From NCBI GenBank assembly GCA_003453735.1, contig DMNE01000014.1:15527-24267 (forward strand): a DNA stretch of 8,741 bases, read 5' to 3'. Position 1 is the first letter of the stretch; each line of letters begins with the position of its first letter. A program made the translations under genes and the position numbers. Shown piece after piece: positions 1 to 8,000 of this stretch. The notes beneath the pieces are model-generated. The model did no database searches. It was not told the origin of the DNA and saw only the letters and a list, made by a program, of their open reading frames with translations. Origin of the DNA: Nitrospiraceae bacterium (GTDB taxonomy: Bacteria; Nitrospirota; Thermodesulfovibrionia; Thermodesulfovibrionales; UBA9159).

Positions 1-209
1 ATCAGCGAAAACACCCTGCGAAGAGGATTCGCGCCGTTTCGAGCCAATAATAAAGGACGCTCGGCTTTGCCGCGATGAAATGACCGCTCGTCCAACAGAA
101 TGTCTGAGACATTGAACGCCGACCGCATACCGCAAATTCCCTCAGCCATGAGTTTCTCCAGGGCCGTCTGCGCAAGAGCGCTATAGCAGAGGTTCGCTTG
201 TTTCCTCAT
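1..209 (-). CDS. Unrecognised protein, N-terminal part (runs off the window)
   Basis: An open frame of 69 codons starts with ATG at 209-207 and stays open to the window edge, so its C-terminus is not visible. The ATG overlaps the stop of the universal stress protein gene as ATGA, and GTGAGG at 223-218 lies 8 bases upstream as a Shine-Dalgarno site, so translational coupling is likely. The visible protein begins MRKQANLCYSALAQTALEKL and continues with a mixed polar stretch that includes SDILLDERSF. There is no signal peptide, membrane segment or motif I recognise. The last 20 or so visible residues are Arg-rich. Being open for 69 codons could occur by chance, so the case rests mainly on the overlap and the ribosome site. 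No function is assigned. Confidence 0.45.
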   Translation of the reverse strand, partial: MRKQANLCYSALAQTALEKLMAEGICGMRSAFNVSDILLDERSFHRGKAERPLLLARNGANPLRRVFSL

Positions 210-1051
210 TCGACCTGCCTCACTGCGAGTACAGCGCAGCCTGCGAGCCCGATAACCTTTTCCGTTGAGCTACCCATGAGAAGTTTTTTCAGTCCGGTCT
301 TCCCATAGGTTCCCATAACAATCAAGTCAACCCCCCTACCGCCCGCTGTCTCAACAATAACGTCATATGACCTGCCCAAGGGGGTTAATGCTTCTGCCGA
401 TAAGCCCTCCTTCTGTGCCATCTCAAGCACTTTGTTGACATTTGCCTTTGCTTCTTCTGATTCGCTTTCTGAGCGTACCACAGAAAGAGCAAGAATAGAG
501 CTTCCACAGCGTTTTGCAATTCCGATCGCCTCAGAGACCGCGGCGTTGCTATGTTCTGAGCCATCGGTAGCGACCAATATTCTTCTATATTCAATCCGTG
601 CAGCCTCCGGGACAACTAAAACCTTGCAGGGCGCGTGACCGATGACCTTTGCAGCCACCTCTCCCATCAAAACCTTCATTAGCCCCTTTCGACCCCGTCT
701 TCCCAGGATTATCATGTCAACCTTCTTTTCGGATGCCTCATCTACGATACATCGATCCGGTTCTTCAGCATGGCGGATGATGACCTCGCAGTCTACGCCT
801 GCCTGAGATGCCCTTGCTTTTACTGATTCGAGATACCCTTTCGCTTCCTCTTCCTCTTTTTCAAAGACGCCAGAACCGATACTCTCATATTCGGGGTTTG
901 TTTCAAGCACTGACATCACGTAGAGCTTACTCGAACACTTGTTGGCAAAGTTTATCGCCTCTCTGACAGCCCCTTCGCTGAAAGCAGAACGATCCGTAGC
1001 CAACAGCAACTTCTCAAGTTTTCCGACGGGACAAAACTGTGCAGAACCCAT
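206..1051 (-). CDS. Tandem-domain universal stress protein (UspA family)
   Basis: A 281-aa cytoplasmic protein made of two UspA domains, at about residues 14-147 and 156-278. Each opens with the family's beta-strand and acidic residue (LLLATD, Asp20; ILVATDGS, Asp163). The second domain has a textbook ATP-binding motif G-2X-G-9X-G-S at 247-261. The first has the same spacing at 117-131, but its last position is Glu131 instead of Ser/Thr, so its nucleotide binding may be altered. An acidic EKEEEEAK segment lies near residue 64 in domain 1. The ATG at 1051 is preceded by AAGGAG (1065-1060) with 8-base spacing, which fixes the start. Tandem Usp proteins are stress or energy-state responders; the exact role is not predictable. 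The gene lies 188 bases downstream of two CBS-domain genes and overlaps the next gene by 4 bases. Confidence 0.95.
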   Translation of the reverse strand: MGSAQFCPVGKLEKLLLATDRSAFSEGAVREAINFANKCSSKLYVMSVLETNPEYESIGSGVFEKEEEEAKGYLESVKARASQAGVDCEVIIRHAEEPDRCIVDEASEKKVDMIILGRRGRKGLMKVLMGEVAAKVIGHAPCKVLVVPEAARIEYRRILVATDGSEHSNAAVSEAIGIAKRCGSSILALSVVRSESESEEAKANVNKVLEMAQKEGLSAEALTPLGRSYDVIVETAGGRGVDLIVMGTYGKTGLKKLLMGSSTEKVIGLAGCAVLAVRQVE

Positions 1052-1239
1052 TGCGGTCTCTCCTTATCCTTTTCTAACCTATACCTACATCGATGCGCAT
1101 GAGAATCCCTCTCTGAAACTTAGGTGAGGGAAATCTTTCCAGACCCCCTTGTCTTCAACGGCCGGTACCGATATATCTTGCCCTTGATTTTTCCCTTGCA
1201 CATGACAATCCATTGTATCAGCATCGTGAGCTGTGCCTC
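1052..1239 (-). other. 188-base spacer between CBS gene and usp
   Basis: No gene is seen here. The end nearest usp holds its ribosome-binding site. An imperfect palindrome, GGAAA-TC-TTTCC, lies at 1129-1140. Short palindromes such as CGGTACCG also occur. I found no stem followed by a T-run that would end the CBS transcript. No -35/-10 pair is good enough to call; the best candidates have weak -35 boxes. The usp gene may therefore be read through from the CBS genes, or may have a promoter of a type I cannot recognise. Confidence 0.5.
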
Positions 1240-1665
1240 TCACACATCGCTGCTTAATTTAAGGACCTGCTCAAACTGTCCCGTTTCAAGCCTTGCCATG
1301 TAACGCACAACATCAAAACTCGTAAGCACTCCCACTGGCCACTTCGTCCCGACATGGGGGTCGACAATAATAAGGTGATAATACCGTAACTTCTTCATTA
1401 CTCCAATGGCTCTTTCAATCGACCACTGGGGATCAATCTCTATTCGGTAGGGCCTCATGATTTCTCCTGCCCGAATACTCTCAAGGTTCTTGCCATAGTG
1501 AGGAATCATTTCCTGATACGTGACTAAACCCCATACCTCTCCCCGTTCATTCACCACAACCACTGACCGGAACTCGTTATGCTCCATCATTTTCGCCACG
1601 TCCTCTAGCGTGTCGTCTGCATAACAGGAAATCACACCTTTGTGCATAAGATCACAGATTCTCAC
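1240..1665 (-). CDS. CBS-domain-pair protein (second of two)
   Basis: A stand-alone 141-aa protein of two CBS domains, at about residues 3-57 and 66-124, with no attached enzyme, channel or DNA-binding domain. Such pairs (Bateman modules) usually bind adenine nucleotides and act as energy sensors for a partner. CBS domain 2 ends with GVLTSFDVVRYMA, which carries the ribose-contacting T/S-x-x-D pattern (Thr115 to Asp118). Domain 1 has GLVTYQEMI, with Glu52 where Asp is usual. The start codon is GTG at 1665-1663, overlapping the stop of the preceding gene as GTGA. AAGGAG at 1679-1674 sits 8 bases upstream, a strong site that fixes this start. It is probably cotranscribed with its upstream paralogue and perhaps usp. 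The ligand and partner are unknown. Confidence 0.92.
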   Translation of the reverse strand: MRICDLMHKGVISCYADDTLEDVAKMMEHNEFRSVVVVNERGEVWGLVTYQEMIPHYGKNLESIRAGEIMRPYRIEIDPQWSIERAIGVMKKLRYYHLIIVDPHVGTKWPVGVLTSFDVVRYMARLETGQFEQVLKLSSDV

Positions 1666-2063
1666 TCCATCCTCTCCTTTCGATTAGCCATCCTCGCAAC
1701 AATTTCCTTTGCACAGAGGATGCCCAGAACCGCCTTGCTCTTGGGTCGATCAGAAACGACGATGAGATGTTCGATCTTTCTGTCTCTCATGATCGCAATG
1801 GCCTCCGTCAGAGAAGTACCTGGAGTCGTTGTGACCATGGAATCAGGAGTAAGAATATCTTTGGCCTTAACGGAGCAGATATCCTCGCCGAATGCCCTGA
1901 CAATACTGTCAGATGAAATTAACCCTCTGATTTCGTGCTGCTGATTAATGACCGCGCAATACCGAACCCGGTTTACCACCATGATCTGTGCAATGTCCCT
2001 GAGATTCGTCTCCTCACTGCAAGTTATGGCTCCCCGGCGCATGAATTGGCCGACGTATTCCAA
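1662..2063 (-). CDS. CBS-domain-pair protein (first of two)
   Basis: A 133-aa protein of two CBS domains, at about residues 3-57 and 66-125, with no other domain. The usual T/S-x-x-D nucleotide-contact pattern is eroded in both halves. Domain 1 reads GLISSDSIV, with Ser at the Asp position. Domain 2 reads GILCAKEIV, with Cys and Glu at the two key positions. The start is most likely TTG at 2063-2061: an in-frame TAA lies directly before it, and this start keeps the YVGQFM segment, which matches the usual opening of a CBS domain. The Shine-Dalgarno is poor (GGGG about 6 bases upstream). The alternative ATG at 2042-2040 has no ribosome site and would cut into the domain. The stop overlaps the next gene's GTG. 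It may act together with that downstream paralogue. Confidence 0.9.
   Translation of the reverse strand: MEYVGQFMRRGAITCSEETNLRDIAQIMVVNRVRYCAVINQQHEIRGLISSDSIVRAFGEDICSVKAKDILTPDSMVTTTPGTSLTEAIAIMRDRKIEHLIVVSDRPKSKAVLGILCAKEIVARMANRKERME
1674..1679 (-). promoter_or_regulatory. Ribosome-binding site fixing a GTG start
   Basis: AAGGAG lies 8 bases before the GTG at 1665-1663, inside the last codons of the preceding CBS gene. It decides the start of the downstream CBS protein, which has no nearby ATG in frame. Confidence 0.85.
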
Positions 2064-2079
2064 TTATTTCCCCGTCCTC

Positions 2080-2103
2080 GAGCCGTGAGCTCCTCACGGT
2101 CTC
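2080..2103 (-). promoter_or_regulatory. Stable hairpin in the leader of the CBS genes
   Basis: A perfect 7-bp stem with a 3-base loop (CCGTGAG-CTC-CTCACGG on the plus strand, 2083-2099) is extended by GAG/CTC across a one-base bulge. Read on the minus strand, it sits between the proposed promoter and the TTG start of the first CBS gene, ending 16 bases before that start. No T-run follows it in that direction, so it is more likely a leader structure affecting translation or mRNA stability than a terminator. On the plus strand a weak AATAATTTT follows, but no plus-strand gene is known to end here. Confidence 0.5.
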
Positions 2104-2158
2104 AATAATTTTGAACAATCAGATGCGTTCATAGAGTTCAGATTTTCAATAACGACCT

Positions 2159-2188
2159 ATAATAGCACTTTCATATGACAGTTACCAA
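2159..2188 (-). promoter_or_regulatory. Candidate sigma70 promoter for CBS-CBS-usp unit
   Basis: On the minus strand, TTGGTA (2188-2183) and TATTAT (2164-2159) are separated by 18 bases, a fair -35/-10 match. Transcription would start near 2152, giving a leader of about 90 bases before the TTG start of the first CBS gene. The position between a terminator-like hairpin and the CBS genes supports a new transcription unit here. It was called by eye. Confidence 0.45.
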
Positions 2189-2324
2189 GATAGCAAGGCG
2201 GCAACGAAGAAACAACGCCCCTAATTACGGCTATCCCCTCGCCCCGTACCGTAATATCCTTGAGTACGTCAACGGAATTGTGCTGACAAAGCGAGTCAAT
2301 ATTGCGAACCTTCCCCACGATAAG

Positions 2325-2507
2325 TCAAGGATCAACCTCATCGAGAAGCTTGTCCACTCTGCATCCGGCAGAGCAGCCGCTTATACTGCCTTTGACACAA
2401 AGTTCCATGAGCCGTGTTGTCAGATAGAAAGGGCTGCCGGAGGCAGAGAGCCCAAATTCCAACCCCGTTACAATTCCTCTCGCAGCTAGATGGTCGGAGG
2501 AGGTCAT
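2325..2507 (-). CDS. Possible small ORF or gene remnant, 60 aa
   Basis: An ATG at 2507-2505, 22 bases after the ACD-alpha stop and in the same frame, opens a 60-codon ORF. AGAGGG (2520-2515) with 7-base spacing is a good ribosome site. The protein begins MTSSDHLAARGIVTG, is rich in Ser, Gly and Cys in its second half (SISGCSAGC), and ends LLDEVDP. I do not recognise it. After the TGA the frame stays open for another 54 codons, so this may be the front of a longer gene broken by a nonsense mutation. Against a real gene are the terminator-like hairpin inside it and the lack of any known family. Another frame gives a 64-codon ORF (2532-2338) that overlaps the ACD stop as ATGA but is Cys- and Arg-rich and less protein-like. 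Confidence 0.22.
   Translation of the reverse strand: MTSSDHLAARGIVTGLEFGLSASGSPFYLTTRLMELCVKGSISGCSAGCRVDKLLDEVDP
2431..2453 (-). terminator. Terminator-like hairpin after the ACD-alpha gene
   Basis: On the minus strand GGG, a CTCT bulge, CTGCC, loop TCC, GGCAG and CCC form an 8-bp stem, followed directly by TTTCTATCT. It lies about 75 bases past the ACD-alpha stop and before the CBS promoter. The bulge and imperfect T-run make it a moderate rather than strong intrinsic terminator. Confidence 0.4.
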
Positions 2508-2528
2508 AGCGTATCCCTCTTTGACCTT

Positions 2529-3869
2529 TCATTGTCGATCGAGGAGCGCCCTGAGTCCTCTCACTGCCCTCTCAGGAGATGGGTATACCGGTATCCGTGC
2601 CTTTTCCAATCGCGCGGTTAACTTGGCAGATATGCCGCTCGGGGCTATATGCAAAACAACCGGCTTTCTTGAACTTTCCTTAAAATCCTTCATGAGTCCC
2701 CCAAGCCTCTCGGTAATCCCTAAAACATTCGGCAGAGCGATGACCAGAAATCCGTCATAGTCATCCCTCAGTACGTTAAGCGTGATGCCATATTCATCAT
2801 CCATAACCTGTGCGGTCAGATCGACGGGATTATTGATCCCGAAAAAATGTGGGAATTTCTGGCCGAGTCTCTCTTTCTTATCCTCAGGTAATGGGGATAC
2901 TGCAAGCCCCTGTCTCATGCACTCATCAGCGGCCAGCACCCCCGACCCTCCGCCGTTTGTTATGATACAGACCCTGCTGCCCTTCGAGGGCCTCTGATAA
3001 GACAGTGCCTTTACTGCATCCATGAGCTCATCAAAATCCGCTGCTTCTCGTAAAGCAAATTGCCTCAGAACAGCATGACAGACTTCGTACCTTCCCGCAA
3101 GCCTTCCCGTATGAGAGTAGGCTGCAGCCTGTCCGCTCTCACCCTTCCCGGCTTTGAGGATAATCATGGATTTTTGTTCCGATAGCCGTTTTGCGCTTTC
3201 GATAAACCTTCTCCCATCGCCAACCGATTCGATATAGGAAACTACGACATCTGTATCGGCGTCGTGAGCAAGATAGTCATTGAGATCGGATACGTCTATA
3301 TCCATGGCGTTGCCATAACCAACGACCTTTGATGCCCCGATATTGGAATCTCTGAGAACACTTATAAGACAACTCAGGATGGCACCGCTTTGGGACAAGA
3401 TAGCCACGTTTCCTTTTCGGGGCCGTCTCAGTCTTTCCTGTGTAAGGAAAAACGTATCGAGTCTCGCACGGGGATTAAAGACACCCATGCAGTTCGGCCC
3501 GAGTATCCTGATGCCGATCGCCTTGCCAATCGCCTTGATCTCATCCTGCAGCACCTTCTGTCCGACTTCAGCAAATCCAGAGCTCATAATGATCGCACAT
3601 TGAACCTTGCCGTTGAGTCCTCTAAGGATTTCCGGGACTTCAGGAGCAGGCCGTATAATTACGGCAAGGTCTACGGGACCGGGGATTTCCTGGACGGATG
3701 GGTATGCTTGCAGGCCCATAAGTTCACGGTATTTCGGATTTACCGGGAACACTTTTCCCCTGAATCGCAAAAGGTTCTTGAGTATGACACCACCGAACTT
3801 GATCTCCGTGTGGGCAGCGCCGACGAGCACAACGGACTTCGGATTAAAAAGCAGGTCCAGAGCGCTCAT
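2529..3869 (-). CDS. ADP-forming acyl-CoA synthetase, alpha-type subunit
   Basis: A 446-aa cytoplasmic protein related to the alpha subunit of acetate-CoA ligase (ADP-forming) and succinyl-CoA synthetase. The family converts acyl-CoA + ADP + Pi to acid + CoA + ATP through a phosphohistidine. Domains: CoA-binding Rossmann fold at about 1-130 (VVLVGA, SSGFAEVG 96-103, GPNCMGVFNP 124-133), ligase domain from about 150 (LSQSGAI 159-164), and a C-terminal domain from about 298 (ITNGGGSG, NNPVDLT). His253 in SHTG is the expected phosphorylated residue. The length fits an alpha subunit alone. The ATP-grasp beta subunit, fused in some relatives, is missing here and not adjacent. ATG 3869-3867 overlaps the E2 stop as ATGA; the Shine-Dalgarno is weak, so translation is probably coupled to E2. 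The substrate (acetyl, propionyl, branched or aryl) cannot be read from sequence. Confidence 0.9.
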   Translation of the reverse strand: MSALDLLFNPKSVVLVGAAHTEIKFGGVILKNLLRFRGKVFPVNPKYRELMGLQAYPSVQEIPGPVDLAVIIRPAPEVPEILRGLNGKVQCAIIMSSGFAEVGQKVLQDEIKAIGKAIGIRILGPNCMGVFNPRARLDTFFLTQERLRRPRKGNVAILSQSGAILSCLISVLRDSNIGASKVVGYGNAMDIDVSDLNDYLAHDADTDVVVSYIESVGDGRRFIESAKRLSEQKSMIILKAGKGESGQAAAYSHTGRLAGRYEVCHAVLRQFALREAADFDELMDAVKALSYQRPSKGSRVCIITNGGGSGVLAADECMRQGLAVSPLPEDKKERLGQKFPHFFGINNPVDLTAQVMDDEYGITLNVLRDDYDGFLVIALPNVLGITERLGGLMKDFKESSRKPVVLHIAPSGISAKLTARLEKARIPVYPSPERAVRGLRALLDRQ

Positions 3870-5038
3870 GCACTCTCTATGAACAGGCGAGCCGGGTCTT
3901 CAAGATAGTCGATCACCTTCGAAAGAAACTGAGCAGCATAAACGCCGTCTGTCACCCGGTGATCGAATGTCAATGACAGTGGCAGGATCTTTCTGATCAC
4001 AATTTGCCCGTCCTTAACCCATGGTTTTTCGGAGATCTTACCCGTTCCCAGAATCGCCACATCAGGATAGTTAATGATGGGGGTAGCAAAGATACCGCCG
4101 AAGTGGCCGTAGTTTGTGATGGTGAAAGTGCTTCCCCTCATCTCCTCGAGCTTTATCTTCCGGTCCCTCGCCTTCTCGCTAAGCTCCTGGATCTCTATCG
4201 CTAGTTCATGGATCGTTTTTCTTACCGCCTCCTTTATCACGGGCACCATCAGGCCATCAGGCGTATCTACCGCAACGGCGATGTTATAGTACTTTTTAAC
4301 GATGATTTCCTCCCTTTCCTCATCAACCGATGCGTTGAGCATCGGGTAATCGGCAAGGGCGTGATAAGCAGCCTTCATGAAAAACGGCAAAAAAGTCAGG
4401 TGGGTGCCTTTTGCGAGCAATGCTTTCTTTTCCCTCTCCCGGAGATTCCACAGATCGGTGATATCCGCCTCATCCATCCCCGTCACAAAAGCTGTTGTCT
4501 TCTGCGACAGTATGAGATTTTTTGCTATGCTCCTTCTCACACCCCTTAACGGAACTCGATCAAAGGGACCATACTGATCTGCCGCTTTCGTCTCCTTTTG
4601 TGATGCCTTCGTAACATCCTCTTTTGTGATACTTCCTCCGGGCCCCGAGCCTTGTATCGCCTCGAGCTTTATCCCCAGCTCTTTCGCCAGAGCCCGTACA
4701 GCCGGAGTCGCTCGGGTCTCTTCTTCCTCCGGCAGGACTCCTACAACGGAGACGGATTTCGGCCTTTCTTCCGCTTGCGGTTTCTCTTCGGCCATCTCGC
4801 CTTCCTCAGCAATCCGCATCAAGACCTCACCAACCTTCACGATCTCGCCCTCTTCTTTATTGATCTTCAGTACCCTTCCCTTCTTCGGGGACGGCACCTC
4901 CACTACTGCCTTGTCAGTCTCTATCTCAAGGACAGTCTGATGCTCTTCAACGGCGTCACCTTCCTTGACACTCCATTTTCTTATCTCACCCTCTGTGGTT
5001 CCTTCGCCCAAATCTGGCAGCACAAAGTCAAATGGCAT
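3866..5038 (-). CDS. Dihydrolipoamide acyltransferase (E2) of a 2-oxo acid dehydrogenase complex
   Basis: A 390-aa protein with the standard E2 layout. One lipoyl domain lies at about 1-78, with lipoylated Lys43 in EIETDKAVVEVPS. A Glu/Lys-rich linker runs about 79-107. The peripheral-subunit-binding domain is at about 108-145 (ATPAVRALAKELGI, GSGPGGSITKEDV). The catalytic acyltransferase domain covers about 158-388, with STFTITNYGHFGG (303-315) and the active-site DHRVTDG (His360, Asp364). It moves an acyl group from lipoyl-lysine to CoA and forms the complex core. AAGGAG (5053-5048) precedes the ATG by 9 bases. It starts only 19 bases after the DUF748 stop and overlaps the ACD-alpha gene by 4 bases. 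No E1 or E3 gene is in the window. Pyruvate, branched-chain and acetoin versions cannot be separated by eye. Confidence 0.95.
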   Translation of the reverse strand: MPFDFVLPDLGEGTTEGEIRKWSVKEGDAVEEHQTVLEIETDKAVVEVPSPKKGRVLKINKEEGEIVKVGEVLMRIAEEGEMAEEKPQAEERPKSVSVVGVLPEEEETRATPAVRALAKELGIKLEAIQGSGPGGSITKEDVTKASQKETKAADQYGPFDRVPLRGVRRSIAKNLILSQKTTAFVTGMDEADITDLWNLREREKKALLAKGTHLTFLPFFMKAAYHALADYPMLNASVDEEREEIIVKKYYNIAVAVDTPDGLMVPVIKEAVRKTIHELAIEIQELSEKARDRKIKLEEMRGSTFTITNYGHFGGIFATPIINYPDVAILGTGKISEKPWVKDGQIVIRKILPLSLTFDHRVTDGVYAAQFLSKVIDYLEDPARLFIESA

Positions 5039-5057
5039 AGTGGGTTTCTCCTTATGA

Positions 5058-8000
5058 TTATTTCAATTTAAAGTCGACCCTGCTGTCCTTTAATTTTTCC
5101 TTTTTCTCCGGTTGAAGCGACTTTGGTTCTACAAGGAATACTCTTTCTGGTTCGATCTGCCCGGATTTCAGGATATACTCTTTCACTTTCAGACCCCTCT
5201 GTGAGGCGAGCTGCCTCAAGTCATCATCACTGACTTCGATATGGGTCAGCATCAGTTTTTCCATTTCGGGTATCGGAAGGTCTTTAGCGATACCGATGAT
5301 ATTCCTCGGCTTCGGAAACTTTTCCTCCTTATAGGCCATCTTGAGATATTTCGGGTATTCATTCTGTTCGACCTTAATCTCATCCACCGGGACAGCCGGC
5401 AGCCCCTTTTTCAGCGTGTCCTTTAATTTCTGCGCCTTAATTTTCTTATTGAACAGATACTGACGCAATGCTTCCTTGTCTTTTTCAGGATCGACATATC
5501 CCTCTATCTCGAGTTTTAGCGAAGGCCTGTCATGGAGCGCCTTAATGAGGGTGTCAAGCTTCTTATCCCCCTGCTCATTCATTGCTGCGCTTCCGTAATC
5601 AAACTCGAGATAGCTCAGTTCTTCTCCGCCGCCGCCAAAGATCGCTCCCAGCAGAGCAAAGGGAGATGTCGCCGCTTTCACCAGAAGATTGAGGAGTATT
5701 TTGATGATAATCCGGCCAACGCTGAATTTGGGGTCATCGATGTTTCCCGTGACCGGTATGTCAAGCTTGATCTCCCCCTTCCTGTTCTTCAGGAGCGCTA
5801 TCGCGAGTTTTACCGGCAGTTTTGTTGCCTCAGGGCTTTCTACCTTATCGCCGAGGGTAAGCTGATCAAGAAATACGCTGTTCTGTGAATCAAGCTTCTT
5901 TTTTACAATGAGATACTGCAGATTAAAGGAGAGCTTGCCCTTCTGTATCGTGTATCCGATATATTTTCCGGAATACGGTGTAACTGAGCTGAGATCCATA
6001 TCCTTGAAATCGACCTTCAGCTGCACATAGAGTTCCTCCCGCAGAGGGTTTATCTTGCCGGTGATCTCGAGGGGCGCATAGTTTTCGAGTTTCCCCCTGA
6101 GATCCACATCGGCCAGTTCATTCTCCTCCGACGAAAGACCTGATATCCTCCCTCCGATCTCAAGGAGGTTGGCGGAATAATTCGGCTCGACAGATCTATC
6201 GGAAAAACTGATCGTACCTCCCTGCAGTGTCACCTTCTCGATCTTTATCATGTTTTGCGGTCCGCTTTTCTTATCAACGACAAGACTCTGCCGATTCTGA
6301 CTTGGAGGCGGCGTTTCTGACTTTGGTACGTCTTCTTCGATGATTCCCTGGACATTGAGCGATCCATCACGATTGATGACCAGCCGAGAATAGAAGTCAG
6401 CAAGCGCGACCTCTTTTATCGCCACAAAGAAGGGATTGTATTTGACGTCAACTCCGTCCAGGTAGAGGGAATTCCATTTCAGGAAATCTTCGTCATTCAG
6501 CTTGTCCACTGAGGAGAAATGTGAAAGGGAAGCCTCCCCCTTATAGGCTGCCTTGATCCCGCTGCCTGCAACAGAGACAACAGATAGACTTCCCTTTGCT
6601 GAAATTGCCCCGTCAGTCACTATGATCTTCACTTTATCGGTAAAATATGGCTGCAGAGGGACGATACTTAGCTCTTTCACATTCATGGCTAAGGCCACAG
6701 ACAACGGATCAATGCCGATCGATCCGCTTGTTGAAACAGACCCTTTTTTGTTCAGTGTAAAAGACAGTGCTGTCTTTGCCTTTGCCCCTTTAGCCGTTGA
6801 GATGTTCTCCCCTTTGAATCTGATCTTCTCGACGGCGATATCCACTGGCTCGGAGGGCACCAGGTCTTTCATCCTTATTGCATAGTCCTTCGCAATGATG
6901 TTGTTCACTCGTATGAGCCACGGTCTCTCCAGCTGAGGTTTCTTGATAGGCTGCGGCTTTCCCCCTCGCGGGGGAGAAAAGAGTGCTGCGACGTTCAGGT
7001 TTCCGTCCTGAAAGCGCTTTACGGTCAACACGCCCTTTTCTGTAATAAGCTCGCCAACGGCGATCTCCTTTTTTGTAAGATCTATCGCCGTGCTCTTAAC
7101 GATGACTGACGGCATCCTGAGAAAGTCTTCCTTTTCGTCCCTTTTCTTCAGTCTCAGAGAACTCAGGCTTGCCGACAGTTCTGAGAGTCTCACATCGACG
7201 TCTTTTTCGGCCTTTGCGAACAGGTATTGGGTAAGAAGTCCAAACTTCCCCTCCGCAATGTCAAACAGTATGCCTTCACGGTAGTATGGAGCATACTTTT
7301 TCAGCTCTATCTGCTTGAGCTCTATGGTCCCCGATGACGCAGGAGGGTCAATGGAGAAATCACCGGTGAGTTTGAAGCCCTCATCAGCCTCTGTCTGGAG
7401 GGATAATGCCATTGCTGCTTTCTTATTCCGCCCATTACTGAAATGTTCGATCTTCAGATCGATATTTCCTAACGTTGTCCTGAAAGGGTTGTTTCTGGGC
7501 ATATCGGAAAAAAGAACCTTTCCAGAAGATATGCTTATTTCATCAGCGTCCACGGCAAAAACCGGATGAGTTTCTTTCGTCTTGTCGTTCTTCTCTTCTA
7601 CTTTTCCCTCAGGGATGAGAAACGCTACAGTCATTTTTCCCGATGCTGACCGTTCCAAATCTATTTCCGGCGACTGAAACAGGATTTTTGAGAAATGCAC
7701 CTTCCCCTCCACAAGATCAGAAGATGCGATGCCGATATTGAGCATAGGTAGACTGACGAGAGGATGGCCAATGGCGTCAACAGCCGTGATCTTCTTGACG
7801 TCGATATTCCCTCTTAGGGCGATTAACGGCGGTCTGTCTCTGTACTGGGCATACGAAAGCACCGTCGATACGTCGACATAACCTGACAATATCTTGAAAT
7901 TCATCTGAAACGGGATATAGGCAAGATAGTAGGGGATATCGAAGTCTCTTACGGTGATATCAAATGATGTCTCGACAGAACGCGCAAAGGGTTTAGTCAT

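Larger units (their letters stand above)
2064..2528. other. 465-base gap between ACD-alpha and CBS genes
   Basis: No convincing conserved gene is seen. In minus-strand order the gap holds a short ORF with a good ribosome site (2507-2325), a terminator-like hairpin (2453-2431) inside that ORF, a sigma70-type promoter (2188-2159) and a leader hairpin (2103-2080). The ACD-alpha reading frame continues past its TGA for about 120 codons with only one more stop (at 2327-2325) before a TAG near 2160, which hints at a decayed coding segment. A mirror-image 104-codon frame exists on the plus strand (2175-2489) without a ribosome site. Confidence 0.6.

Noticed and set aside
1052..1239. Separate promoter for usp
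   Set aside because: TTGAAG and TTGTCA boxes exist, but none has a reasonable -10 at 16-18 bases, so no promoter is called.
2175..2489. 104-codon plus-strand ORF in the ACD-CBS gap
   Set aside because: It has no ribosome-binding site, is in codon register with the stop-poor minus-strand frame (so likely its mirror), and its sequence resembles no family. A TATAAT at 2158-2163 is nearby but lacks a good -35.
2338..2532. 64-codon minus-strand ORF overlapping the ACD stop as ATGA
   Set aside because: The overlap is suggestive, but the product is Cys/Arg-rich with no recognisable fold, and the alternative ORF at 2507 has the better ribosome site.
3390..3908. Long plus-strand ORF (172 codons) antisense to ACD-alpha
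   Set aside because: It is a shadow of a well-supported minus-strand gene with clear family motifs; no ribosome site or homology is visible.
4652..5071. 139-codon plus-strand ORF antisense to the E2 N-terminus
   Set aside because: It is a shadow of the lipoyl-domain coding region, rich in Arg, Phe and Leu as expected for an antisense frame.
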